Shown piece by piece: positions 27,830 to 38,671 of a stretch of 64,000 nt of DNA (positions within the stretch are counted from its first letter, which is position 1; each line of letters begins with the position of its first letter). Location: contig CM060732.1 of the NCBI GenBank assembly GCA_030704615.1, positions 4,836,001 through 4,900,000 on the forward strand. Reading direction: 5' to 3'. The stretch comes from Takakia lepidozioides. Its lineage: Eukaryota; Streptophyta; Takakiopsida; Takakiales; Takakiaceae. Under the pieces are notes generated by a model that did not search any database, was not told the DNA's origin, and saw only the letters and a program-made list of their open reading frames with translations. A program made the position numbers and the translations under genes.

Positions 27830-27997
27830 GACCATCCTCGGTTATAGGCGGCGCATGTTCATGCTGACGTGGCAGATAACGGCGCAGTGCCACATCAGCA
27901 TTGTCGCCATTCAGCCTGCTGAAATCATGCTCACGCCACGTCACTCCTGTGTGAACGTACATTCGCGCATTCACGCGCAAGGCTTACGCCATTGCGT
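27830..27997. repeat. ACGTGGC-rich cluster 3
   Basis: GCTGACGTGGCAG, GTGCCACATCAGC and CACGCCACGTCAC occur within about 90 bp. The cluster abuts the broken end of a LINE at about 27998, as cluster 1 abuts the other LINE part at 15469. Confidence 0.5.
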
Positions 27998-29545
27998 CGT
28001 TGTTGTTTTGGAGCCTACCGAGAGCTTCTTCTAGCTCCATATCAGAGAGATCTCCTTCCAGAGAAGCTGCATTCAGGGCGTGAGCATCCTAGGGGTATCC
28101 TCTAAACAAGCCTTTTGAGCAGGGGATGGTTGAAGGCCAGTTTGATCACTGTGAAAAATGTGCCTGAAATGGTTTGACGCCATCTTCGCCATAGATTTTG
28201 GAGTATCGACCAGCATCCCCGAGGTGTGGTCTATTAGCTCCATAATGGATTGTGAGGCTCTTCTAAGTTTGGCATTGTCAAAGAAGTACTTTGACATTTT
28301 CTCACATTTAGAAGACCAATTGGGTGATTGCAGCCTACAGTGTCCATTTTTTGCTGTCACAGCACTGTTTTTTCCAAACATAGAATAATGGTAAATTATC
28401 ATACTCCTACATGACAATGCCATCAATAAAAATGGACTAATATATAGAGGCTCATCTACATATACTTTCACACTTTTAAATCTCATTATCAAAAACCAGA
28501 ATCTCTAGATGCTATGGACTTTTAAAAAGTCCATAAGGAATTGTCAGAGTCCATAAAAAAAGACATTATGGACTTTTTTAATACAGGAGTTAGAACAAAG
28601 TCAAGAAAATGGACTCTCTCAACCTTGCTTTGGAGAATGAGGAATCTGGAATGAAAACTGTCATTCAAAAATATGAAGTTAAAAAAAAGTTATGTACTAT
28701 ATTGAGCCTAAAAAATGGCTATTTCCATAAAGTCCTTTATGACTAAATTCTTTAGAAATAACATTTTTTTTTCATTAGACGCATTCATTCACCATAAATG
28801 CAGAGTTGATTATGATCAAATTTCAAAAAAAAAATTGTGAATTGATGTTATCTCAATTTGAAAATCTTGGTTTTTACAGTCAATAATAGACGGTCAAGAT
28901 TGTCAGTTGAAGCAAATCCGATGTTTGAGGATTCGCCACATCCTCCTTTATGTATTTTATGTACTCATGATCTGCCGTTTTTGGTCTACTCTAGTTTGCA
29001 ATCACCCAATTTATCCCAGCCTGAAGCTTCCATTTTCGTTCCTGAGTTTTGAAATGGATATCTAAGTTGTTTCTTGCCTCCATGTAAGTGCTGAAGGTGA
29101 ATTCATCGCAACGGTTGGATTCAACTCTGGCTTGGCAGACTTTGAGACATTTTGTCAAGGCTGCAATTTTTTTTTTACGGATCAACGCTGAGGCCTGGCT
29201 CATCTTTTGGCTTTCGATGTTAACTGCTTTCAGTTTTGCCATAAATCTGTCCGTGGGATTTTGATCGATTGTTCCTGCTGTGGACCAGGCCTGGACCAGA
29301 CCAAGTTTGAAGGATGGAACCATGAGCAGGAGGTTATTTATTTTGAATAGCCCTCTGCCTCTGAGTTTTGACTCCTGAATGGAAATAAGGACTGCTATGG
29401 GTGCATGGTCAAATCCCAGCAGGATAGGATTTTGGGGAAGCCTTTTTGAACATTGTACTATACCGAGAGAGACATAGGCTCCGTCCAAGCGAGCCATACT
29501 AAGGTCAGCTAGGGATCGGTTAGTCCACACGTACCATCTCACAGG
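27998..29545 (-). pseudogene. LINE ORF2 fragment: endonuclease C-terminus to pre-RT region
   Basis: On the minus strand, 29542-28991 reads MARLDGAYVSLG and LLGFDHAPIAVLISI, the SRLD and SDH motifs that close an apurinic-type endonuclease of L1-like LINEs. After a non-coding interruption (about 28990-28500), 28492-28073 reads SIMELIDHTSGMLVDTPKSM and ASNHFRHIF, the linker between endonuclease and reverse transcriptase. Then MELEEALGRLQNNN leads to the break. The next expected residues (KSPGMDGIS) are found instead at 15478 on the plus strand. Confidence 0.82.
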
Positions 29546-30454
29546 TCCCAGAGTAACATGAGATCAATCAAAATTTGTTCAATGGGCCAATGAGGCGTTC
29601 ACCTGTGAGAAATTTTTTGTTCATTGCAAAAAAGAAATCCTGCAATGCGTGCACGGCTATTGCACCCATTGAACGGATGTGATTGAAGCCCAACTTCTGC
29701 CCGCATGTGCTTGGACATGTGCGGAGACACAGCATAAGAACAAATCATTTGCCTCCCAATCGATGCGGTCACCCTCAACCCATTCGAGAATTTAATTAAA
29801 TTTAAATGAATTTGAAGCCAATAATTAGGTTTACACCAGAGGCGGCTTCGCTCTACCACCACCGGAAGACATACTCCCCCTCAACATACCAAGGCGAGCT
29901 ACACGCATACTACGAGACTCGACCACCCGAACGTTCCCACCATCGGCCTACTCCGCTCGACAGACACAACAATCAGGAGGTGGTCTCGACCACTTCGGCT
30001 CGTCCTCAACCCAAGCAGCTCACAAGGCCCTGCTCTTCCAATGGACACCCCGCCACACACAGCAAATACGCATGCCCAGCTTCTCCGCCCTCTAGGTGGC
30101 CCAGTTGTATGCCCGTTGTTCTCTCCACACGCCGCTTTATTGACTGCAAAGCAGAGCATGGCTACTCTGCCTTCAGGCGCGGCCTGGTTTCCTCTTCGTC
30201 GTTGCTTTCACAACAATATGGGGCTCTTTGCACCGGACAGCATGTCCATATTCTCACAGACTGCACGAAGGTCTTTATGCTTCACTACCACCTCGAGTGC
30301 GAAGTGCTTCTTGTCATTACGATCTGCACAACCCCCGCCCCCGATCCAGGACTAGCGCTGCCCCCCGGTGTAAGCATGCAGTCAACGCTTCAGGGTTCCA
30401 ATCCGTGTCCAAGTACCTAAGCGCGCGATCAATATTTGCGAGTCTGGTGTTACC
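29546..30454. other. Unassigned C-rich stretch
   Basis: A plus-strand frame stays open from 29806 to 30420, but it is low-complexity and matches no family I know. It leads into the chimeric frame. Confidence 0.3.
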
Positions 30455-30460
30455 TACTTT

Positions 30461-32044
30461 TTGGCTCACGACACCATCTTGGAGAGCTTGGGGGCTTCAC
30501 CCCCACCTCTGGCGCCCGCCAGACTATCAACAGGCGAGTCTGACATCAGAGGCTGCCTGCAAAAGGCGATGGAGCTGGACCGCCCCAACTCCTCTCAACC
30601 CATGCATCCAACTCCAACTCGCTACATGCTCGAATACCACGATCTCATCCCAACAGATGGTCTTCACTCTTCATTTCGTTTGGGCCCATTACAGACGCAC
30701 CAATGCTACACTTCTACTCTTCCTCTTTGCTTGATCAAGTATCCACAAGGGCAATCAGAGCTCCCTGATAATCTGAAGGCTCTGTTCAGGCCATGCGCTA
30801 TGATGGCCCATGATTATGGCATTCTCAATGTGTGTGGCAGCCTAGGAATCCCAGAAAAGGGCAACGGGGCTCATGCCTGCATCCTGAAAGCTGGAATTGC
30901 TCGAGATGTCATCCATGAGAGGAACGAACAGCATGAGGACATGACCTCAACCGTTTCTGCAGCAAGAGACCCCCTTTTCTTTGCACATCACGCCAATTTG
31001 GACCGTTTGTGGGACCTCTGGAAGACCCTGCCAGGAGGTCAACGTGGCAACCTTACTGACCCGGACTGGCTCAATTTGGAGCTTGTGTTCTATGATGAAA
31101 ACGCTGATCTTGTTCGTGTAATGGTAGCAGACTCTCTGGATATTGAAACATTTCGCTACAAGTACGAAGAGGTAGAGATTAACTGGCTATGGCTCAATTC
31201 TACCCGTCTGAGCACCAAGCCAGCTCCAGTTTCAGTGTCTCCAGATCGTGCTCCAGAGTTCTTGGAGCAACTCATGAGGGGCATAGCCAAGCTTGCAAGG
31301 TTCATCGTACCTTCATGGCAGATAGAGCGAACAAGCAAGAGTTGTGATTTGATGGAGACCGCCATCGCTGACATGTATGTGAAGTATGGAAGAATGAAGG
31401 CTGCACATCAGGGGTTTGTTAAGATGGCTCACACAAATGTGATCTCATGGTGTGCTATGATCGCAGGATATGCTCAGCATGGGCAAGCTGGTCCAGGGCA
31501 AACAACAATTATGAAAGAAGGTTTTGCTGCAGGGATAGAGTACACCATCAGCCAGCGTAATGTAGGGGCTGGCCCTTGGAGAAAGGAGTCTGAGCAGGCA
31601 TATATCACCAGAAAGTGCCAAGCTGATGCTATGGACATCAATATGAGGGATGTTTGTGCTATCAAAATCTGCTCCCACCCCCCTGGGGCCCCCTCTCCCC
31701 AGCAGGGCAGAAGTGTGCAAGGTACTCTCTTCAGCATCTGGCCACTCAACCATTCATGCCCACTCCACCCTCCCCCCCTTCACATGTCCCCCCACAACCA
31801 GAAGGCTCCAACCTATGTCCCCAAGCAGGCCCACAACATCAAATCTGGATCTGAATCAGCCGTTCGAGTGGGAAATGCTTTGGTTGACATGTATGCCAAG
31901 TGCGGGAAACTCGGGGATGCACGCAAAATGTTTGATAAAATGATTGAACAAGATGTGGTACTGTCATGGACTGCTATGATTCATTGGCTACACCATGATG
32001 TCTTCTCTACACCAAAACTTGGGAGAAGGCTCCTGGTCGAATGA
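30461..32044 (+). pseudogene. Chimeric 527-codon frame: dynein, PPR, polyphenol oxidase and PPR pieces
   Basis: One uninterrupted frame joins unrelated gene pieces. Codons about 98-121 (30752-30823) read ELPDNLKALFRPCAMM, a conserved piece of the dynein heavy chain motor (AAA1 region). Codons 121-151 read a PPR L/S piece (GNGAHACILKAGIARDV). Codons about 158-262 match the CuB and DWL region of plant polyphenol oxidase: SAARDPLFFAHHANLDRLWD, DPDWLN and VFYDENADLVRV. PPR motifs follow at codons 296-341 (IADMYVKYGRMKAAHQGF, NVISWCAMIAGYAQHG) and at about 31822-31983 (GNALVDMYAKCGKLGDARKM). The CuA site, transit peptide and dynein P-loop are absent, so neither oxidase nor motor activity is expected. 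Loss-tolerant drift should have introduced stops, so the openness is notable. It may be a captured-gene mosaic (Helitron or Pack-type). Confidence 0.8.
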
Positions 32045-32894
32045 ACCTGGGCAGATTTACATGATAGCATGCCATACTGGTGTAAAGAACAGCGACATGA
32101 GTGGTGATCGGTATATCCTCAAAGCTGAAATTGTTCCAGGAATCTTCAACCTGGAGACTGCCCTTTCCGACATGAATGCCAAATGCGGGAGCGTAAGCCA
32201 ATTGTTTGTCGAAATGATTAAACGAGCATCACCCAGGGCCCAGAGTAAGATCTCCATCTGTTGCAGCCGCTTAACTGAGCCCAACCCCGAGCTCGAATAT
32301 ATGCTACCAGGTTTTCAGAATTCTGTTCCTAATCTGACCTGCATGCCAGAAGTGCAAATGCAAGGACAGGCCATGCTCCTACTTCCAAATGCGGTACTCT
32401 CTTCCATGGACAGCCCGCCGGTCTCCCCAACAGTGACACCCTCTCCAAGTGTAGACTGTGCAGCATCAGTTGCACACACTAATGTCTCAGGTGCCAGGTA
32501 TACCAACAGCAGGAGCATGAAGGATGCATGCCAAAGGTCTGGCGATAGGAACGAACGAGTAATGACCTCATGGAGTACAGTGATAGCTGGAGATGCCGAA
32601 CATGGAGGCGTTTCTGTGGCTCTCAAGAAACCATGTCTTTGGAGAACCCTGATTGCACACTTTACTTTTACTGGAACTGCTCTCAGCAGGTTGCTGGCGA
32701 AGCTACTTGTTCAAGGGAATGCTAACTGTAGTCTTCAGATCACCCACCATTCTCACATTTTGCGGCAGGAAGAAAAAGTTGCCCATGAGGAAGAATCGAC
32801 ACATAATAAGATCCATGGACAGTCTGCAGGCCAGGCGAGAGGACATTGTAGAGAAGTTAATGCCTACGAAGGAAAGTGCTACTGTTTTGGCTGA
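31995..32894 (+). pseudogene. Degenerate PPR continuation
   Basis: A 299-codon frame overlaps the end of the chimeric frame. It carries RYILKAEIVPGIFNLETALS and DMNAKCGSVSQLF, then MTSWSTVIAGDAEHGG. These are worn PPR L and S motifs separated by unrelated sequence. It could be the frame-shifted continuation of the same mosaic. Confidence 0.6.
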
Positions 32895-33300
32895 TTCACA
32901 TGCACCCAGTGTAGACCATGACAACTCCGAAACATCAGACCTAGCTGTATCAACAGCTTTGGCAGGAAAAGAGATTTTTCTTAACGGAATGACGGAGGTG
33001 GTGGTTGATGGTTCTCCAAGCGATTTTGGGGAAATCTGCAATCCTGGATATGCCCAGCATGGTTGTGGTAGGGAGGCTTTTGAGATGTCTGTACAAATGC
33101 AATGGGAAGGGGTGCAGCCCGGCAGTGTAACATTCATTTGTGTTCTCAGTACGTGTGCCACTCTTGCAACCCTGGGAAAGGACAAAGGTGTCCATGCTGA
33201 CATCATCAAAGCTGGAATCTCACCTGATATCATTCTGAAGACTGCCCTTGCTGATATATATGCCATGGTTCACCAATTCCACCCTGAGGCTCAACTTTTT
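32895..33300 (+). pseudogene. PPR piece with unknown flanks
   Basis: Within the frame 32653-33564, 33041-33265 reads GYAQHGCGREAFEMSVQMQW, GVQPGSVTFICVLSTCATLA, then GVHADIIKAGISPDIILKTA and ADIYA. This is a nearly complete P-L stretch of a PLS PPR protein. It then switches abruptly to MVHQFHPEAQLFVNDSP, which weakly recalls GH10 glycosidases; I do not rely on that. The upstream 32770-33030 part is unrecognised. Confidence 0.65.
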
Positions 33301-34590
33301 GTCAATGATTCTCCTTATGGCCTTCTAAGCAGCGATCTGGCATCCAGTCTCTGTCAAGGTAACTACCCCAACGTCTATCTCTTCCAAGTATTTGAAGTGC
33401 TCATATTGCCCCCATGTATATCACAGACCCTCTCTCCAAGACAGTGGCCCCCTGTTCCCACCATTGCATGTGCTAACCAGCAGGATTGTTTTTGTAAATC
33501 ACACCCCCAAGGACTGGTCCCTCGACTCTTTCCGACTCGGATCACCTCTCCCTTGTTACAATGATCTTTTACATTAACACCTTTTTTTTCCATAGCTGTA
33601 CCTGCTGGTACACCAGAATTCCAAATTATCTACTCTGCATGTGTTCCTCCTCTCAAATAATTGATAAGGCCTCTATCCATGATGCCACTCCTTCTATTTA
33701 CCTGCTGCTTCCTGATCATCACTCTAATCTTCATCCGTTTCTTCCAGGTTCAATCTCGAGGAAGGACTATGCTGCATTTTCGATTCTCTCTCCCCAAGCT
33801 ACTTGGGCATATGTACTCTCTCCATGTCAAACAATTCCGCACCAATGCTACTCTATATGCATGATTTTACTCCAAAAATTTTACTCCATGTTACCACTCA
33901 ATGACATCAAAAAACATCGCACTATCATCAGAATGCTCGCCATCCCCAAGGCGTATCTCATCCATCTACGATTCGTCATTATGTTCCTAACGTCTTTCAT
34001 CCACCTCCCATTCGTCCTGGTCTTCCAGACGTTTATCACCCATCCGCTATTCATCACACTGCACAGCCCACATATCAGGACATATGCAAAAACATCTATG
34101 CTTATGGGCCCTGTACATCTCTCCCCCAAACTCCCATGCAATGAATCGATTTTGCATTCCACTCACTACGTTTCACGTACCCACTACTCATCCCTATCCT
34201 CTAATATAATCCACCTGCACATCAAACCTCACAAACTACGGCTCAAACAATACCAGTACCTTCCCAGATTGTGGTTGTGGCACTCCATTTTACGTCATTT
34301 CACATCCACACCTATCCATTAACACATATATACCAATTTAACAACATAAGTTATGATAAATTTCCTCCATTACTTGGACTTCCCATGTACACTTAGCTAC
34401 TTGCTCCACTATTACCGATGACACCCCATACACTCTTATAATAGCTACCTCCCATGCACCCCTACTCCTCGGTCCCTCCAAATCCACCTCATAACCCACT
34501 GCCGGCATGGAAGATACCACCAAAAACCTCTGGTATCCAAACACTCATCTCACCATCCACCGTCCCACTTTAAATCCTATAAACTTGCCT
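33301..34590. other. LINE-like 5' region, no gene assigned
   Basis: The plus strand is very poor in G. A 253-codon frame (33561-34322) is low-complexity. By position and composition it is probably the leader of the LINE fragment that follows. Confidence 0.35.
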
Positions 34591-35757
34591 GTGAAACACT
34601 TATCCTCCTTCGTTGCGGCGACATTCACCCAAACCCAGGCCCCTCTACCATCACCAGCATCATCCACAAACTTCCCAAGGACCATCAAGAAAGATATGAA
34701 TTATATTTCCAAAAAGACACCGTCTCGTACCTGCATATCAACACCTAAGCGACCACTTCTCCCCCTTTCTTCCCAACCCATCCACCAATATCCACAAACC
34801 CACACACCCAATCGCCACCTTTGGGCTTCCAGCCTGTCAAAAACCCTTCCCTAGTCAATGTCACCAGGAACTTAACACATACCCTATACAACACCTCATT
34901 TTCTCACTAATCATCGTCATCTCCCCAATACCCTCAATATGTGACGACTATTTTAGAAGCCAACCAGACTTAGACATATGCTCACTACTACAACAATTAC
35001 ATAACTTACCTCCGTTACCTCACAAATATCTAGCACCCCTACACTATCTGCATAACCTCCACGAATCTCTCAACCTGATGCAAGCCAAGCCCGGAGAAGT
35101 CCATATAAAATTAGGTGAACACCTGGCACACCCAACTGAAGCCACACAAGAGTTCAACACCATTGCCAACAAATTCCCATTTCTCTCCGAACAAATTCTC
35201 ACTGCCACCCTCCAAGCCAAGGAAGGCATACCTAGATATCAACCCCCACCCATGACAACACCACCTACCCCCTCACCTTGCCCACATAACCCACCAGAAC
35301 ATTACCTCCAGAACCTACTAGATCCTCCAGCCCCTCACACACCCCTCCCTCACAGAGTGCACACTCACTCAACATAATAACTTGGAATGTAGGATCACTT
35401 GCCACAAGCATTCAAAGCCTAATCTATCTCACAGACCACATACCCCCGCATATTCTCCTACTACAAGAAACTAAACTTAACACACACAACCCCAATAGGT
35501 CCTATATTAACAAACTCCTCACAGCCTACTATATGCAGTATGGCAACTCGTTCACAGCTGCACAATACCTCACCAGACGTTCAGTGCCATACTATCCAGC
35601 CCGCGGAGGGGTGGCTTTCGGTATCCTACGCACACATCACTCCCCCAGTACCACGGTTAAAATATCTGTCGCCCTCCCCCTCCGTTCACACCTTCAAATC
35701 ATCAAAATACACCTCCCCGCCCCCCCCCCCCCATTATCCTTATGCATTTATACATGA
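34591..35757 (+). pseudogene. LINE 5' portion: NPGP motif and endonuclease N-terminus
   Basis: At 34614-34643 a frame reads CGDIHPNPGP, a motif found near the N-terminus of several LINE proteins and similar to 2A-type skipping sequences (which have E, not H, before xNPGP). From 35371 another frame reads NIITWNVGSLATSIQSLIYL and HILLLQETKLN, then ARGGVAFGI. This is the N-terminal half of an apurinic-type endonuclease with its conserved N and QE motifs. Coding stops at a C run (about 35721-35732). The LINE copy is 5' only; reverse transcriptase is absent. Confidence 0.78.
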
Positions 35758-35761
35758 CAGA

Positions 35762-35862
35762 GACGACTTCATCCAAGCGCCCTCGGATGGAAATTCGGCG
35801 CTCCAAGACGACTTCATCCCAGCCCACTCGGATGGAAATTCGGCGCGTTTTTCCATCCGGGG
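35762..35862. repeat. 46-bp tandem duplication
   Basis: GACGACTTCATCC...CTCGGATGGAAATTCGGCGC occurs twice in tandem, at about 35762 and 35808, just before the antisense LTR. Confidence 0.85.
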
Positions 35863-35876
35863 GATGATCTCTGGCA

Positions 35877-37688
35877 GCTACACCAAGGCCCCAAGAGCCT
35901 GCCAAAACTTGGCCCTCGAGGACCCCAAATAGTCCCTCACACAAGTCGCCAAAGACTCCTCAAGCTCGCCAAATAGTGGCCTCCAAAGACCCCCAATAGT
36001 CCTCCAAACAGTCATCCAATGATCCAAATAGTCCTCCAAATAGTCCTCCAAGGACTCACTATGTTCCCAATGCGTTCCCAAATTCCCAATGGGTTCTCAA
36101 TAAGTTCCCAAAGTTCCCTAAGAATATTCTTGAAAATATGCCATACCCCAGTATTCCCTTGGGCCTATATGTATTTTCCTTGTATTTCCCTTGTATTCTC
36201 CTTAGGAATAACGATTTCCCCCTTGGAATAGCCGTTTCCTCCTGGCAATAGCCATTTCCCCCTCATAGAGTAGTTCATTTCCCCCTAAGCTTTAGCCACT
36301 TCCCCCTCTATTTCCTTGAGGCTTAGCCTTACCAAGCTAGGGTTTGTGCTCCTTGGAGCTCTATGCCTAATCCCCTCAAACATCCATGAATTCTATGGGA
36401 TTCTAAGGCAAATTCCCTTGATCTTCTTCATCTCAAGCTACTCAAGCTCACTTAGCAATGATTTTGCCACACAACAAGCTTCATCACTCATTGGAACTCA
36501 AAACCAAGCTTGTACCTCCTTTGGCAAGCCACCAAGCCTTGTCTCCTCTCAAGCCTTGATCATTCAAGCTCCCTTCACTTGCTAGCTCAAGAGCCACTCC
36601 TCTCAAGCTTGAAAGGGCAAAGCTCAAGCCAAAAGCATGCTCCACACATGCATCACCTCATACATAAGGGAATCAACTTGCTCCCTTCATCTTTTAGCTC
36701 TCCTCAAGCTTGAAGTTGGAAGCCAGCACTTGGGAAGCATGTTTGAATGATGATCTCTCTTCAAGGACTTCCCACAATTTGTTCTCCAATTAGCTCTTCC
36801 AATGCCCTAAGCTTGGCTCCACACCACCATGATTGGAAGATTCCTCCACATGCTCCCCTTCTAACCTCTTGAGCTTCCTAATGCTCCCTAAGTGCTTGCC
36901 CTTATTGTCTTCAAGCCCAAGCCTATGTAGCTCATTGGCTTCTCTTCCACAACATCCACATTTGAGCTTGCTTAACCCTAGATTGCTAGTGAAATGAGCA
37001 CCAACAATCATTTAGTCGCTCTCCACAAGTCATGGCATATACCATTGATTCCATAATGCATAGAGTTGATTCTCAAACCTTAAACTCCATGCTTCCACCA
37101 ACCACCTCTTTGGCAACCCTTGTCAAATCTTGTAGCAAACAAGCTCCTTCTTGAGCTCTCCAACACCTTGGTGTAACACCACAAGTACATTTCCTTGCAA
37201 TCCTTGCAAGCCTTGTGATACAGGAGCTAAATTCTCCTAGCTCTCAACCTCTCTTTAATATACAAGTGCAAAACTAATCCTTACACTCCGCACTCACAAG
37301 CATAAGGTTGACATCTTATTGTAGTGAAAATGAAAGTGAACACAATGGAAACACTCCACTCATAAATCCACTCAATCACATAAACTAAGTCAAGCCAAGG
37401 GCACATTTTCTAAGGGAATCCACCCTACAAAGCCCTCACCACACTCCCTCTCAATATCTAGAGCTATAGAGGTGGGAGAGGCTCATGGAGGCTAAACTAC
37501 AAGAAGATGAGCCCTCCTCAACCCTCACAAGGGGAAAACCCATCCCCATGTCCCAAGTGAGGCTTGACACCTCACTTGGCATGAGACCAAATGAAGTCCC
37601 AACACACAAAATATAAATATAAATATCCAAAATGTCCTGATTAACTAGAAGTAGGTAATTCTAGTTAACCATGACTAAAACCATGACA
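35877..37688 (-). mobile_element. Antisense Ty3/gypsy LTR (copy C)
   Basis: The minus strand begins TGTCATGGTTTTAGTCATGG at 37688 and follows the plus-strand copies, ending inside the GGACTATTTGGGG repeat region near 35877. It lies 1 kb from the start of the plus-strand element at 38672. The pair forms an inverted LTR arrangement. No gag or pol in the same orientation is attached. Confidence 0.8.
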
Positions 37689-37699
37689 GGATCATTGGA

Positions 37700-38300
37700 A
37701 CAATGTACCGCCCTCATCAGCATCTCCTGCCCGTCTGGTCCAAATTTCCATTGTTTTCCTCCTCGATACTGATAGTAAGTAGATTGTTGCATGATGGCCC
37801 TCATAATGTCTTCTGTTGTTGTGGTCAGGATGTCAACGAAATGTGCCGCCGACAAAACTCAAAACCCATTTCTCCTCTTGTGAACCTGACCATGGTACCT
37901 GCGGGTTTGCAATGCATGTTGCGTAGTTTACCACAGTGGCAGCCACCTTGCTGGTGCGTGATCGATGCTTAAGAGGATAGCACATGGGATGCTTTATACT
38001 ACCTCTTGGTTTATGACGGGGATTGGTTGTGTCCACAATGCACTGCATAGTCGTATGGACACAACCATGGAAGGTCAAGAATAAACATGAGACCAAGGTA
38101 TTAGGATACCAATACACGAGATACCTAGCTCAAGTTCACAGATTACAAGAAGACGACTAATGATGGGGCTACCTTTGTACCTAGCCTCTTGATCTATCGA
38201 ATTTGAATACAATAAGAAGAGTTGTAGATGACTTATTAAGCTATTATTATGGCTATTATTACCTTATTATAGTTATCTGGAGCTTGGGGGGGTCACTCCC
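37700..38300 (+). pseudogene. 3' fragment of a related Ty3/gypsy element with decayed PHD finger
   Basis: From about 37868 the sequence follows 47674-48060 of the long element: VPAGLQCML, then frame-broken equivalents of the PHD ligand region, then GDWLCPQC. It continues with GATGGGGCT...CTAGCCTCTTGATC and ends in a purine run (GGAGCTTGGGGGGG, about 38281-38294). Several zinc ligands survive in different frames, but one Cys is now Arg. The divergence is well above that of a recent duplicate, so a second family member carried the same PHD module. Confidence 0.7.
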
Positions 38301-38671
38301 CGTATTTTCAAAACCACGTGAGAACAAATATAGGGTGTAGTTTATTTTTTTGAGGTAAATTTTAGAAAAGTTTTACTTCAAAAATATGGTAGGACAATAT
38401 CCTTTCATCCAGTTTTTTTTTTTTTTTTTAAATCACAAAAAATCCAGAGTTTTATCTAAAAAATTAATGTAATAAAGGGTTTTATCTAGAGTATAATATA
38501 TCCATCATTGTGAAGTTTCTCATATTTCATCCAACTCTAATCCATCATGATGAAATCTTCTCAAAACTTCATTAATTCATCAGGCTTATTTGATGAATAA
38601 GCCTGCTCTACCAAAATCTGGGGTCCTTCGATTATGATGTTTTTGAATTGGTTCTCCAAAGGTAGAGGTCA
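38301..38671. other. AT-rich spacer
   Basis: T-rich and A-rich runs lie between the related 3' fragment and the 5' LTR. No gene is seen. Confidence 0.5.

Noticed and set aside
33265-33330. A GH10 xylanase piece (HPEAQLFVNDSP)
   Set aside because: The resemblance covers only about twelve residues and has no catalytic Glu. Too weak to call.
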